From Mycolicibacterium novocastrense (GTDB lineage Bacteria > Actinomycetota > Actinomycetes > Mycobacteriales > Mycobacteriaceae), in contig NZ_BCTA01000070.1 of assembly GCF_001570485.1 (NCBI RefSeq), positions 32,803 to 96,802 on the forward strand: DNA of 64,000 bases, given 5' to 3'. Position numbers and translations under genes: made by a program. Below the pieces are notes generated by a model, which worked only from the letters and a program-made list of their open reading frames with translations, made no database searches and had not been told where the DNA came from. Shown in pieces: positions 26,737 through 34,912 of the stretch (the first letter of the stretch is position 1; every line of letters starts with the position of its first letter).

Positions 26737-28443
26737 GTGACCGGACCGCGTCGTGACCCCCGAGACTCAGCGGGTCGGCGCGACCCTCGGTACCACCCGC
26801 CACGACCGCCCGCCGACGACCGCTGGAGTGACGACCGGTGGAGCGATGAACATCCGGGGATGGCGAACTACCCGAGCGATCCGAGCTATCGACGACCCCG
26901 GCGCAGCGGACCGACGCCCAGCGCCAACCGCTGGCTGCCTCCGCTCGATGAGCCCACCCGCGAATTCGGTGTCACGCCACCGCCGCACCGGATGGGCGGT
27001 GCCGCAGGCGAAAAGGTCACCGTCACCCGGGTAGCCGCCCAGCGCAGCCGCGAGATGGGCTCCAGGATGTACGGCCTGGTGCACCGGGCCGCGACCGCGG
27101 ACGGCGCCGACAAGTCCGGGCTGACCGCGCTGACGTGGCCGGTGGTCGCGAACTTCGCCGTCGACGCCGCGATGGCGGTCGCTTTGGCCAACACGTTGTT
27201 CTTCGCGGCGGCCTCCGGGGAGAGCAAGGGCAAGGTCGCGCTGTATCTGTTGATCACCATCGCGCCGTTCGCCGTCATCGCCCCGCTCATCGGGCCCGCA
27301 CTGGACCGGCTGCAGCACGGCCGCCGCGTCGCGTTGGCCACGTCGTTCGGGTTGCGCACGGCGCTCGCGGTGGTGCTGATCGCCAACTACGACGGTGTCA
27401 CCGGAAGCTTCCCCTCGTGGGTGCTTTACCCGTGCGCGCTCGGAATGATGGTGCTGTCCAAGTCTTTCAGCGTTTTACGCAGCGCGGTGACCCCACGGGT
27501 ACTGCCGCCGACCATCGACCTGGTGCGGGTGAACTCGCGGCTGACCACCTTCGGCCTACTCGGCGGCACAATGGTCGGCGGCGCGGTGGCCGCGGGTGCG
27601 GAGTACCTGTTCAAGCTGTTCGAGATGCCAGGTGCGCTGTACGTGATCGTCGCGGTGTCGGTGGCCGGCGTGGCCCTGTCGATGCGCATCCCGAAATGGG
27701 TCGAGGTCACCGAGGGCGAGGTGCCCGCGACGCTGAGCTACCACGGTCGCACGGGCGAACTGCGGCGCGGTGATCACGTGCCACCGGCAAAAGCGGCGCG
27801 CCAACCCTTGGGGCGCAACACCATCGCCGCACTGTGGGGTAACTGCACCATCAAGGTCATGGTGGGCTTCCTGTTCCTGTATCCGGCGTTCGTCGCCAAG
27901 TCTCACGACGCCAGCGGGTGGGAGCAGCTGCGCATACTCGGACTGATCGGCGCGGCCGCGGCCGTCGGTAACTTCGCGGGCAACTTCACCAGCGCGCGCC
28001 TCAAATTGGGCCGTCCGGCGCAGGTGGTGGTGCGCTGCACGATCGTCGTCACCCTCGCGGCGCTGGCCGCCGCGCTGACCGGCAATCTGCTGGTGGCCGC
28101 GATTGCCACGCTGCTCACGTCGGGGGCGAGCGCGATCGGCAAGGCCTCGCTGGACGCGTCGTTGCAGGACGACCTGCCCGAGGAGTCGCGTGCCTCGGCG
28201 TTCGGCCGCTCGGAGTCGGTGCTGCAGTTGGCCTGGGTCGCCGGCGGCGCGGTCGGCGTGCTGGTCTACACCGAATTGTGGGTGGGCTTCACGGCGATCA
28301 CCTCGGTGCTGATTCTCGGCCTGGCGCAGACCGTGGTGAGCTACCGCGGTGATTCGCTCATTCCGGGGTTTGGCGGTAACCGACCCGTGCTGGCCGAGCA
28401 GGAGGGCGGACGCACCGACACCGCGGCGGTGGCGCACGAGTGA
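26737..28443 (+). CDS. MFS-type membrane transporter (Rv0876c-like)
   Basis: 568 residues from GTG 26737. A disordered Arg/Pro/Asp-rich N-terminal tail of about 90 residues (RWSDDRWSDEHPG repeats) precedes about 12 hydrophobic helices, with a cytoplasmic loop around RIPKWVEVTEGEVPATLS. No canonical motif A was found, so the substrate class is open. The stop overlaps the DUF2771 start (GTGA). The long charged cytoplasmic N-tail is unusual for an MFS protein but is shared by mycobacterial homologues. Confidence 0.86.
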   Translation: MTGPRRDPRDSAGRRDPRYHPPRPPADDRWSDDRWSDEHPGMANYPSDPSYRRPRRSGPTPSANRWLPPLDEPTREFGVTPPPHRMGGAAGEKVTVTRVAAQRSREMGSRMYGLVHRAATADGADKSGLTALTWPVVANFAVDAAMAVALANTLFFAAASGESKGKVALYLLITIAPFAVIAPLIGPALDRLQHGRRVALATSFGLRTALAVVLIANYDGVTGSFPSWVLYPCALGMMVLSKSFSVLRSAVTPRVLPPTIDLVRVNSRLTTFGLLGGTMVGGAVAAGAEYLFKLFEMPGALYVIVAVSVAGVALSMRIPKWVEVTEGEVPATLSYHGRTGELRRGDHVPPAKAARQPLGRNTIAALWGNCTIKVMVGFLFLYPAFVAKSHDASGWEQLRILGLIGAAAAVGNFAGNFTSARLKLGRPAQVVVRCTIVVTLAALAAALTGNLLVAAIATLLTSGASAIGKASLDASLQDDLPEESRASAFGRSESVLQLAWVAGGAVGVLVYTELWVGFTAITSVLILGLAQTVVSYRGDSLIPGFGGNRPVLAEQEGGRTDTAAVAHE

Positions 28444-28922
28444 AACGCATGATCGCCGCGCTCGTCGCGGTGGTGATCCTCGCGTCGGTGGGTACCGGTG
28501 TGCTCGTCTGGTGGCTCAGCAGTAACGACGATGCGCCGAAATACCCTGAGATCAGCGCGTATTCGCATGGGACTCTCGTGCGGGTGGGCCCGTACCGCTA
28601 TTGCGAGGTGCTCAACCCCACCAAGTGTGAGGTCTTCGAGGACCAGGGCGAACTGCCGGTCATCGAGAGCGACGCGGTGCAGCTGTCGGTGCCGCCGGCG
28701 ATCGCGCGGGCGCCGTGGGTGCTGCTGCGTCAGCACGAGGGTGGCGACGTCGTCGAGGAGTTCCGCCCGGGAACGCGACTGGCGGTGACCATTCCGACCG
28801 TCGACCCGCGGCGCGGCAAGCTCACCGGGTTCGCCGTGCTGCTGCCCACGCTGGTCCGCATCGACGACGAAGAGGTGCCGGCCCCGCACGCCGAATGGTC
28901 GGTGCGCACGGTCTGGTCCTGA
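28440..28922 (+). CDS. DUF2771 membrane-anchored/exported protein
   Basis: 160 residues. An N-terminal helix (about 4-27) anchors or exports it. The outer domain holds VRVGPYRYCEVLNPTKCEVFED, with two Cys that could form a disulphide, and beta-rich segments typical of DUF2771 (Rv0875c-like). It is coupled to the MFS gene by a 4-base overlap and is probably its partner. Function unknown. Confidence 0.84.
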   Translation: MKRMIAALVAVVILASVGTGVLVWWLSSNDDAPKYPEISAYSHGTLVRVGPYRYCEVLNPTKCEVFEDQGELPVIESDAVQLSVPPAIARAPWVLLRQHEGGDVVEEFRPGTRLAVTIPTVDPRRGKLTGFAVLLPTLVRIDDEEVPAPHAEWSVRTVWS

Positions 28923-28949
28923 GCCCTCCGTGGTGGCTTTGAGCCGGCG

Positions 28950-29966
28950 TCACTCGGCGCCGTGACCCTGCTGCACCCGTTCGCCCTCGCGCGTCGGGCC
29001 GGGCGGTGTCCCGTCTCCGAACGGCCTGCCGCCCAAGGCTTCTCGACCGTGCGGTGTCAGCCAGTTGGACAGGTCGGGTCCTTTCGGCACGACCTGCGTC
29101 GGGTTGATGTCGGTGTGCACGATGTAGTAGTGCTGCTTGATCTGGACGAAGTCGATGGTGTCGCCGAAACCCGGTGTCTGGAACAGGTCGCGGGCGTAGG
29201 CCCACAGCGCGCGTAGCTCAGAGAGCTTCTGGCGGTTGCACTTGAAGTGCCCGTGATAGACGGGGTCGAAGCGCGCGAGCGTGGTGAACAGCCGCACGTC
29301 GGCCTCGGTGATGGTGTCGCCCACCAGGTATCGCTGGTCGGCCAGCCGGCCTTCGAGCCAATCGAGCGCTGTGAACAGGCGGTCGTAGGCCTTGTCGTAA
29401 GCCTCTTGAGAGCCCGCGAACCCGCACCGGTACACGCCGTTGTTGATCTCGGTGTAGATGCGTTGGGCCACCTCGTCGATCTCGTCGCGGTGCTTCTCGG
29501 GGTACAGGTCGGGCGCGCCGTCGCGGTGGTACTGCGTCCACTCGGTGGAGAAGTCGAGCGTGATCTGCGGGAAGTCGTTGGTGACGACCTCACCGGTCGG
29601 CACGTCGACGATCGCGGGGACCGTGATGCCCTTGTCGTATTCGGGGAAGCGTTTCAGGTAGGCGTCTTTGAGCCGGGGGATTTTGAGAACCGGGTCGACG
29701 CCGCCCGGATCGAGGTCGAACGTCCAGCTGTCCTGGTCGTGGGTGGGCCCGCAGAAGCCGATGGACAGGGCGTCTTCGAGTCCGAGCAGCCGTCGGACGA
29801 TGATCGTGCGGTTGGCCCACGGGCAGGCCCTCGCGACGATGAGCCGATAGCGGCCGGGTTCCACGGGATACCCGTCGCGGCCATCGGCCGTGATACGAGT
29901 GCCGATGTATTTGGTGTCGCGGTTGAACTCGCCACCCGAGTCGGATTTGTCGGCGACATATGCCAT
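28950..29966 (-). CDS. ECM4/YqjG-type thiol-dependent hydroquinone reductase (GST superfamily)
   Basis: 338 residues. The thioredoxin-like domain carries the catalytic CPWANRT motif (Cys48), followed by the omega-GST region SIGFCGPTHDQDSWTF and a helical domain (YTEINNGVYRCGFAGSQEAY, YLVGDTITEADVRLFTTLAR). In other bacteria these enzymes reduce glutathionyl-hydroquinones. Mycobacteria make mycothiol instead of glutathione, so a mycothiol-linked reaction is the likely adaptation; this is inference. The C-terminal tail (GDGTPPGPTREGERVQQGHG) is low-complexity. Confidence 0.88.
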   Translation of the reverse strand: MAYVADKSDSGGEFNRDTKYIGTRITADGRDGYPVEPGRYRLIVARACPWANRTIIVRRLLGLEDALSIGFCGPTHDQDSWTFDLDPGGVDPVLKIPRLKDAYLKRFPEYDKGITVPAIVDVPTGEVVTNDFPQITLDFSTEWTQYHRDGAPDLYPEKHRDEIDEVAQRIYTEINNGVYRCGFAGSQEAYDKAYDRLFTALDWLEGRLADQRYLVGDTITEADVRLFTTLARFDPVYHGHFKCNRQKLSELRALWAYARDLFQTPGFGDTIDFVQIKQHYYIVHTDINPTQVVPKGPDLSNWLTPHGREALGGRPFGDGTPPGPTREGERVQQGHGAE

Positions 29967-29981
29967 GGCACCAGCATGCCC

Positions 29982-30042
29982 GCCGAGAGTGGGGTTGATG
30001 CACGCAGTCGCGGCTCAGGTGTCGATCAACCCGACACTCGGC
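29982..30042. repeat. Intergenic inverted repeat, family A copy 2
   Basis: Arms GCCGAGAGTGGGGTTGATGC and, at the right, GATCAACCCGACACTCGGC around a loop of about 15 bases. It lies 11 bases beyond the cold-shock gene stop codon and just upstream of the reductase start. Same arm consensus as copies at 13003, 47855 and 49112. Confidence 0.7.
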
Positions 30043-30053
30043 GCTTAAGAGAG

Positions 30054-30464
30054 TTAATTCTCGAGTTCGCGGGCGACCGCCCGTACCACCTCGGACACCC
30101 GGCGGGCGGCCTTGCGGTCCGGATAGCGGCCCTTGCGCAGTTCGGGCTGCACAGCGCTCTCGAGCAGCGTGATCATGTCCTCGATCATGCCGTGCAACTC
30201 GTCGGGTGAGTGCTTGCGCTCGGCGGCGGCGGCCTCCCGGCGCGTGCGCGACAGGCTCGGCGGCGGGTCGATGAGCGTCACCGTCAACGCCTGCGGCCCG
30301 CGTCTGCCCGCGGCGATGCCGAACTCCACGCGCTGCCCGGCCTTGAGGGTCTCAACACCGGAGGGCAGCGCCGACGATCGGACGTAGACGTCCTCGCCGT
30401 CCTCCTGGGACAAAAACCCGAAGCCCTTTTCGGCGTCGTACCACTTAACCCTGCCGGTCGGCAC
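30054..30464 (-). CDS. cspB: Cold-shock domain protein with C-terminal extension (CspB-like)
   Basis: 136 residues from GTG 30464. Residues 1-65 form a cold-shock domain with RNP motifs GRVKWYDAEKGFGFLSQEDG and DVYVRSSALP. The helical C-terminal extension (HGMIEDMITLLESAVQPELR) is typical of Rv0871-type CspB and absent from 67-residue CspA. It binds single-stranded RNA or DNA. An in-frame GTG nine bases upstream is an alternative start. Confidence 0.92.
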   Translation of the reverse strand: MPTGRVKWYDAEKGFGFLSQEDGEDVYVRSSALPSGVETLKAGQRVEFGIAAGRRGPQALTVTLIDPPPSLSRTRREAAAAERKHSPDELHGMIEDMITLLESAVQPELRKGRYPDRKAARRVSEVVRAVARELEN

Positions 30465-30615
30465 TGGTCTCACCCGCTCGTCGTTGTACCTACAAAAGGA
30501 AAGCGCCCCGAATGCGCCGGGACGCGTGCTGCTCGATCCTACTCTGACCTCTACCTCGCCAGCACCCCCTTATCGGTAGGCTGAAGACCACCGCTGGAGG
30601 AGAAGAAGCGCGCAT

Positions 30616-31020
30616 ATGCGATTGATACTCAACATCATCTGGTTGGTGTTCGGCGGCCTGTGGCTGGCGCTGGGCTACCTGCTGGCGGCGCTGATCTGCT
30701 TCGTGCTGATCATCACGATCCCGTTCGGCTTCGCGGCCCTGCGCATCGCGGCGTTCACGCTGTGGCCGTTCGGGCGCACCGTCGTCGACAAACCGGGGCC
30801 ACGTCCGGGCGCACTGGTCGGCAACGTCATCTGGGTCATCCTGTTCGGCGTCTGGTTGGCGCTCGAGCACATCATCACGGCGGTGGCGATGGCGATCACG
30901 ATCGTCGGGATCCCGCTGGCGCTGGCCAACCTCAAGCTGATCCCGATCTCGTTGATGCCGCTGGGCAAGGACATCGTGCCCGTGGATTCGGTGGCCAATC
31001 CGGAGCGGGCGTTCGCGTGA
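30616..31020 (+). CDS. YccF domain membrane protein
   Basis: 134 residues with two copies of a hydrophobic YccF unit: LNIIWLVFGGLWLALGYLLA...TIPFGFAALRIAAFTLWPFG and NVIWVILFGVWLALEHIITA...TIVGIPLALANLKLIPISLMPLG. These give four membrane helices. Function unknown. The start follows GGAGGAGAAG. The stop overlaps the moaA start (GTGA), so it is transcribed with the molybdenum cofactor genes, as in M. tuberculosis (Rv0870c). Confidence 0.9.
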   Translation: MRLILNIIWLVFGGLWLALGYLLAALICFVLIITIPFGFAALRIAAFTLWPFGRTVVDKPGPRPGALVGNVIWVILFGVWLALEHIITAVAMAITIVGIPLALANLKLIPISLMPLGKDIVPVDSVANPERAFA

Positions 31021-32069
31021 CCGTCGTCGACCTCGGTGTGCCCTCTGCCGCCGCACAGTCCTCCCCCGCACCCGCCGACGGACCGCTGATCGACACCTTC
31101 GGCCGGGTCGCCACCGACCTGCGGGTGTCGTTGACCGACCGCTGCAACCTGCGGTGCACCTACTGCATGCCCGCCGAAGGCCTGGACTGGTTGCCCTCGG
31201 AGCGGCTGCTGCGGCCCGAGGAGCTGACCCGCCTGCTGCGCATCGCGGTGACGAGGCTCGGCGTCAGAAGCGTGCGCTTCACCGGCGGCGAACCCCTGGT
31301 CGCCCGCCACCTCGAGGACGTCGTCGCCGCGACGGCTGCGCTGCAACCCCGGCCCGAGATCACGCTGACCACCAACGGCATCGGCCTCGACAAGCGGGCT
31401 GAACGGCTCAAGCGGGCCGGGCTGAACCGCATCAACGTGTCACTGGACACCGTCGACTCCGCGCGGTTCGCCGCCATCACCCGTCGAGACCGGCTCCCCG
31501 ATGTGCTGGCCGGTCTGCGGGCCGCGAAGGCCGCGGGCCTGGACCCGGTGAAGGTCAACGCGGTCCTCGACCCGGTCACCGGCCTTGACGACGCGGTCGG
31601 GCTATTGCGGTTCTGTCTCGACCATGGCTATCAGTTGCGCATCATCGAGCAGATGCCGCTGGACGCCGGCCACGAGTGGCAGCGCGGCAAGGCGATCGCC
31701 GCCGACGATGTGCTGGCTGCCCTGCGACAGCATTTCGACCTCACCCCGGACACCGCCCCGCGCGGGTCGGCGCCGGCCGAGTTGTGGCGCGTGGACGGCG
31801 GCGTGGGCAAGGTCGGCATCATCGCCTCGGTGTCACATGCGTTCTGCAGCGCGTGCGACCGCACCCGGCTGACCGCCGACGGCCAGGTCCGCAACTGCCT
31901 GTTCGCGCAGCAGGAGACCGACCTGCGACGGCTGATGCGCGCGGGCGCCGACGACGCCGACGTCGAGGCCGCGTGGCGCGCGGCGATGTGGGCCAAAGCG
32001 GCGGGCCACGGCATCAACGATCCGAACTTCGTACAACCCGATCGGCCGATGAGTGCGATCGGCGGATGA
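31017..32069 (+). CDS. moaA: GTP 3',8-cyclase MoaA
   Basis: 350-residue radical-SAM enzyme of the first step of molybdenum cofactor synthesis, forming 3',8-cyclo-GTP. The N-terminal [4Fe-4S] motif is DRCNLRCTYC (Cys43, 47, 50). The second cluster is FCSACDRTRLTADGQVRNCL. The C-terminus ends in the functional GG dipeptide (MSAIGG). GTG 31017 overlaps the yccF-like stop. It corresponds to the moaA2 locus of M. tuberculosis. Confidence 0.96.
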   Translation: MTVVDLGVPSAAAQSSPAPADGPLIDTFGRVATDLRVSLTDRCNLRCTYCMPAEGLDWLPSERLLRPEELTRLLRIAVTRLGVRSVRFTGGEPLVARHLEDVVAATAALQPRPEITLTTNGIGLDKRAERLKRAGLNRINVSLDTVDSARFAAITRRDRLPDVLAGLRAAKAAGLDPVKVNAVLDPVTGLDDAVGLLRFCLDHGYQLRIIEQMPLDAGHEWQRGKAIAADDVLAALRQHFDLTPDTAPRGSAPAELWRVDGGVGKVGIIASVSHAFCSACDRTRLTADGQVRNCLFAQQETDLRRLMRAGADDADVEAAWRAAMWAKAAGHGINDPNFVQPDRPMSAIGG

Positions 32070-32082
32070 GTCAAAGGAAGCA

Positions 32083-32352
32083 ATGACTGCGACAACCACA
32101 ACGGTGGCGGTGAACGTCCGCTATTTCGCGGCCGCACGGGCCGCCGCCGGTAACGATGAGGAGACGATTCGGCTTCGGCCCGGAACGACGCTCGCCGAAC
32201 TCGTCGGGCAACTGAGTGAGCGCGACGAGAATCTCGCGAAAGTGTTGAAACGCTGCTCTTTTCTGAGCGACGGTATCGCCGTGCGCGATGACGCCGTCGC
32301 GCTTCGCGACGCTCAAACCGTCGATGTTCTTCCCCCATTCGCCGGCGGATAA
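32083..32352 (+). CDS. moaD: Molybdopterin synthase sulfur carrier MoaD
   Basis: 89-residue beta-grasp (ubiquitin-fold) protein that carries sulfur as a C-terminal thiocarboxylate to molybdopterin synthase. It ends in the essential Gly-Gly (DVLPPFAGG). The start is ATG 32083 with AAGGAAG nearby, 13 bases after moaA. Its partner MoaE is encoded 1.7 kb away on the other strand. Confidence 0.94.
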   Translation: MTATTTTVAVNVRYFAAARAAAGNDEETIRLRPGTTLAELVGQLSERDENLAKVLKRCSFLSDGIAVRDDAVALRDAQTVDVLPPFAGG

Positions 32353-32353
32353 C

Positions 32354-32369
32354 GGTGATTTCCGTCACA
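32354..32369. promoter_or_regulatory. CRP-type binding site upstream of rpfA
   Basis: GGTGATTTCCGTCACA fits the mycobacterial CRP consensus (GTGR-N5/6-YCACR) with a full right half-site. It lies 2 bases after the moaD stop, about 440 bases before rpfA. CRP control of rpfA is known in M. tuberculosis. A 7-base inverted repeat TTTGCCG...CGGCAAA lies downstream at 32466-32498. Confidence 0.65.
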
Positions 32370-32579
32370 TCACGGAATGATCACAACCTGGCTACGGCGC
32401 GATTGAGCGACCGCTAGTCCTGCGGGAACGCCGAAAGCTGCTGGGCATTTAGAGGATTTTTAAGATTTGCCGGAAGCGAAAACGCCGTAATCGGCAAAAG
32501 ATGACGCGGTCAAAACGAGCCGTTACGGTTCAGTCCCAAGCCGGTCGACCTCAAACCGACTGGCCCGCCGTGGCCAACC

Positions 32580-32775
32580 GCGCCGAGCTCCATCCGTTGG
32601 CGCACGGGATACCAACGAACAACTTGGATGGAGGCGGGGGACCCAACCGGTCCGCCGAGTCAAAGACGGACCTGGAGCCGATTGGTTCCTTGGGGTGAAG
32701 CCGAATCGCGTTGTGCGACACGGCCGGGCAATACCTCTCCAGCCCGAACCCGACAGCTGACCTCGTGGGCGCCGA
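32580..32775 (+). ncRNA. ydaO/yuaA (c-di-AMP) riboswitch in the rpfA leader
   Basis: The conserved blocks of the ydaO-yuaA aptamer occur in order: GGCGGGGGACCCAA (about 32632-32645), CTTGGGGTGAAGCCG (32689-32703), GCCGGGCAATACC, and CCCGAACCCGACAGCTGACC followed by CTCGTGGGCGCC to 32773. A closing stem could pair GGCGC at 32599 with GCGCC at 32769. The start codon of rpfA is 23 bases beyond the aptamer. In actinobacteria this riboswitch senses c-di-AMP and lowers expression of rpf and other wall-lytic genes. Boundaries are approximate. Confidence 0.9.
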
Positions 32776-32795
32776 AGAGAGGACCGAACGCACCT

Positions 32796-33992
32796 ATGAG
32801 TGGACGGCACCGCAAGCCGGCTTCATCGGCTGTAAGCGTCGCGAAAGTCGCCTTCACGGGCGCTGTGCTCGGAACCGGAAGCCTTGCTCTCGCCAGCCAG
32901 GCCCACGCGGCCACCGACGGCGAATGGGATCGAGTGGCCAGCTGTGAGTCCGGCGGCAACTGGGCCATCAACACCGGCAACGGCTACCAGGGCGGACTCC
33001 AGTTCGCGCCGAGCACGTGGACCGGCCACGGCGGCGGTGAGTACGCCCCCGCCGCACACCTGGCCTCCAAGGAAGAGCAGATCGCCGTCGCCGAACGCGT
33101 CCTCGCCAGCCAGGGCAAGGGTGCGTGGCCGACATGCGGTAAGGGGTTGTCGGGTGCGACGCCGCGCACCGTCGTCGACGACGCCATCGACGCCGTGAAC
33201 GACGTGCTTCCTCCTCCGCCGCCGCCGTTCAACCCGTTCGCCCCGCCGCCGCCCCCCGCGCCGGTCGACGCGCTGGCCGCACCCGCGCCACCGCCCGCGC
33301 CGGCGCCCGAAGCACCGCCCGCCCCCGTCGTCGATGCGTTGGCCGCCCCGGTTCCGGAGGCTCCGCCCGTCGATGCGCTGGCCGCCCCGGTGCCCGAGGC
33401 ACCGCCCGTCGATGCGCTGGCCGCCCCCGTACCCGAGGCTCCGCCGGCTCCGGCCCCGGCGCCTGAAGCACCGCCTGCACCCGCGCAGTTCGACGCGTTG
33501 GCCGCCCCCGTACCCGAGGCACCGCCCGCGCCGTTCGATCCGTTGGCCCCACCTGTGCCCGAGGCGCCTCCGGTCGATGCGCAGGCCGTTGCCAACTGGG
33601 ACGTCGCACCGGATATGCCGGTGCCGGGTCAGCAGCCGGAACTCTGGTCGCTGCCCGTCGACGCGGCGCTCCAGCCCGCCCCGCAGATGCCGCCGGCCCC
33701 GCCCGCGCCGGCCGCCGATCCGGTCGCGGCCGACGCCGGCGTTCCGCATCTCGCAAGCCCGGAGAACCTGCCGGCGGGGACCACCGTCGACCGTGCACAG
33801 GCCGGGGTCGACAGCCCGAACGTCTCCTACTTGAAGGAGATCTGGCACGCGATTCAGACGCAGGACATCACCGGCAAGGATGCGCTGCTGGCACTGACCC
33901 AGCGTCCGCTCACCACGCCGGACGCACCGGGCGGCCAGGCGCCGAATCTGCCTGCAGCACCGGCACCGGACGCACCGCTGCCGCCTGCCTGA
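32796..33992 (+). CDS. rpfA: Resuscitation-promoting factor RpfA
   Basis: 398-residue secreted peptidoglycan hydrolase. A signal peptide (1-38, ending LALASQAHA) precedes a transglycosylase-like Rpf domain (about 40-115: GEWDRVASCESGGNWAINT, catalytic Glu51, GGLQFAPSTW, and a Cys pair). A long Pro/Ala-rich linker follows, with three perfect-register 13-residue repeats, then a short C-terminal segment. Rpf enzymes cleave peptidoglycan and promote regrowth from dormancy. ATG 32796 is 23 bases from the riboswitch. The Pro/Ala region is longer and more repetitive than in RpfB/C/E types and identifies RpfA. Confidence 0.96.
   Translation: MSGRHRKPASSAVSVAKVAFTGAVLGTGSLALASQAHAATDGEWDRVASCESGGNWAINTGNGYQGGLQFAPSTWTGHGGGEYAPAAHLASKEEQIAVAERVLASQGKGAWPTCGKGLSGATPRTVVDDAIDAVNDVLPPPPPPFNPFAPPPPPAPVDALAAPAPPPAPAPEAPPAPVVDALAAPVPEAPPVDALAAPVPEAPPVDALAAPVPEAPPAPAPAPEAPPAPAQFDALAAPVPEAPPAPFDPLAPPVPEAPPVDAQAVANWDVAPDMPVPGQQPELWSLPVDAALQPAPQMPPAPPAPAADPVAADAGVPHLASPENLPAGTTVDRAQAGVDSPNVSYLKEIWHAIQTQDITGKDALLALTQRPLTTPDAPGGQAPNLPAAPAPDAPLPPA
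33330..33446 (+). repeat. Three tandem 39-bp repeats within rpfA
   Basis: Three consecutive in-frame 39-base units each encode VDALAAPVPEAPP; diverged copies continue downstream (FDALAAPVPEAPP, FDPLAPPVPEAPP). Multiples of three keep the frame, so copy number can vary without inactivating RpfA. Confidence 0.85.
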
Positions 33993-34010
33993 TCACCACG
34001 CGGGCAGCCG

Positions 34011-34439
34011 CTACGCGGAGTTCACCCATTCGTCGGAGCCGTCGGCGAAGAACTGGTGCTTCCACACCGGGAGTCGCTCCTTGACGACGTCGACCAGTCG
34101 CGCGCACGTCTGGAACGCGGCCGCGCGATGATCAGCCGCGACGGCGGCCACCAGCGCCGCATCACCGATCTCGAGGGCCCCGATGCGGTGGCTGACCGCG
34201 ATGGCCCGGACCCCTTCGGCATCGGCGGCGATCTCAGCGGCCACCTCCGCAAGCGTCTGCGGCGCCGACGGATGCGCTGAATACTCCAGCCGCAGCACAG
34301 AACGCCCACCGTCGTGGTCGCGCACGACACCGGCGAAGCTCACCACCGCACCAGCCGAGGCGTTGGCGACCAGCGCTTCGTGCTCGGCGGGATCGATGGT
34401 CTGGTCGCTGAGGTCCGCGCGCAGCACCACGGCCGTCAT
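34011..34439 (-). CDS. moaE: Molybdopterin synthase catalytic subunit MoaE
   Basis: 142 residues. MoaE signatures are GAVVSFAGVVRDHDGGRSV, LEYSAHPSAPQTLAEVA, VSHRIGALEIGD and the terminal PVWKHQFFADGSDEWVNS with the catalytic lysines. It pairs with MoaD to insert two sulfurs into precursor Z. Its ATG overlaps the mog stop (ATGA). It is last in the moaC-mog-moaE operon, convergent with rpfA. Confidence 0.95.
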   Translation of the reverse strand: MTAVVLRADLSDQTIDPAEHEALVANASAGAVVSFAGVVRDHDGGRSVLRLEYSAHPSAPQTLAEVAAEIAADAEGVRAIAVSHRIGALEIGDAALVAAVAADHRAAAFQTCARLVDVVKERLPVWKHQFFADGSDEWVNSA

Positions 34440-34912
34440 CGCGAGTGGTCCTTTCCACCGATCTGATCCAGCGCATGTTCGAGAACGCGGTCGAGTACGC
34501 CCAGTCCGTCTTTGACGCCGCCGGGCGATCCGGGCAGGTTCACGATCAGCGTGCGGTCCTTGACCCCGCACACTCCGCGCGACAGCACCGACGTCGGCAC
34601 CTTGTCCTCCCCAGCCCGACGGATCGCGTCGGCCAGGCCCGGAATCTGGTAGTCGACCAGCGCGGCGGTGGCCTCGGCGGTGCGGTCCGTCGGCGAGATA
34701 CCCGTGCCGCCAGAGGTGATCACCACGTCGGCCCCGTCGTCGACCGCGGCGGAGATGGCATCGGCGACCGCATCTCCGTCCGGTACCACCACGGGCGCCG
34801 GGGTGGCGATGTCACGGCCGGTGAGCCAGTCCACGACGATCGGTCCGCTGCGGTCCTCGTAGACGCCTGCGGCGGCTCGTGTGGAGGCGATGACGACCCG
34901 ACCCGACCGCAT
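34436..34912 (-). CDS. mog: Molybdopterin adenylyltransferase Mog/MoaB
   Basis: 158 residues. MPT-binding motif VITSGGTGISPTDRTAEA and C-terminal NLPGSPGGVKDGLGVL are diagnostic. It adenylylates molybdopterin before molybdate insertion. ATG 34912 overlaps the moaC stop (TGATG) and its own stop overlaps moaE, giving strict coupling of three cofactor genes. Confidence 0.94.
   Translation of the reverse strand: MRSGRVVIASTRAAAGVYEDRSGPIVVDWLTGRDIATPAPVVVPDGDAVADAISAAVDDGADVVITSGGTGISPTDRTAEATAALVDYQIPGLADAIRRAGEDKVPTSVLSRGVCGVKDRTLIVNLPGSPGGVKDGLGVLDRVLEHALDQIGGKDHSR

Noticed and set aside
33200..33600. CRISPR-like array suggested by regular repeats in rpfA
   Set aside because: The repeats are in-frame coding units without spacers of constant length; no cas genes in the window.
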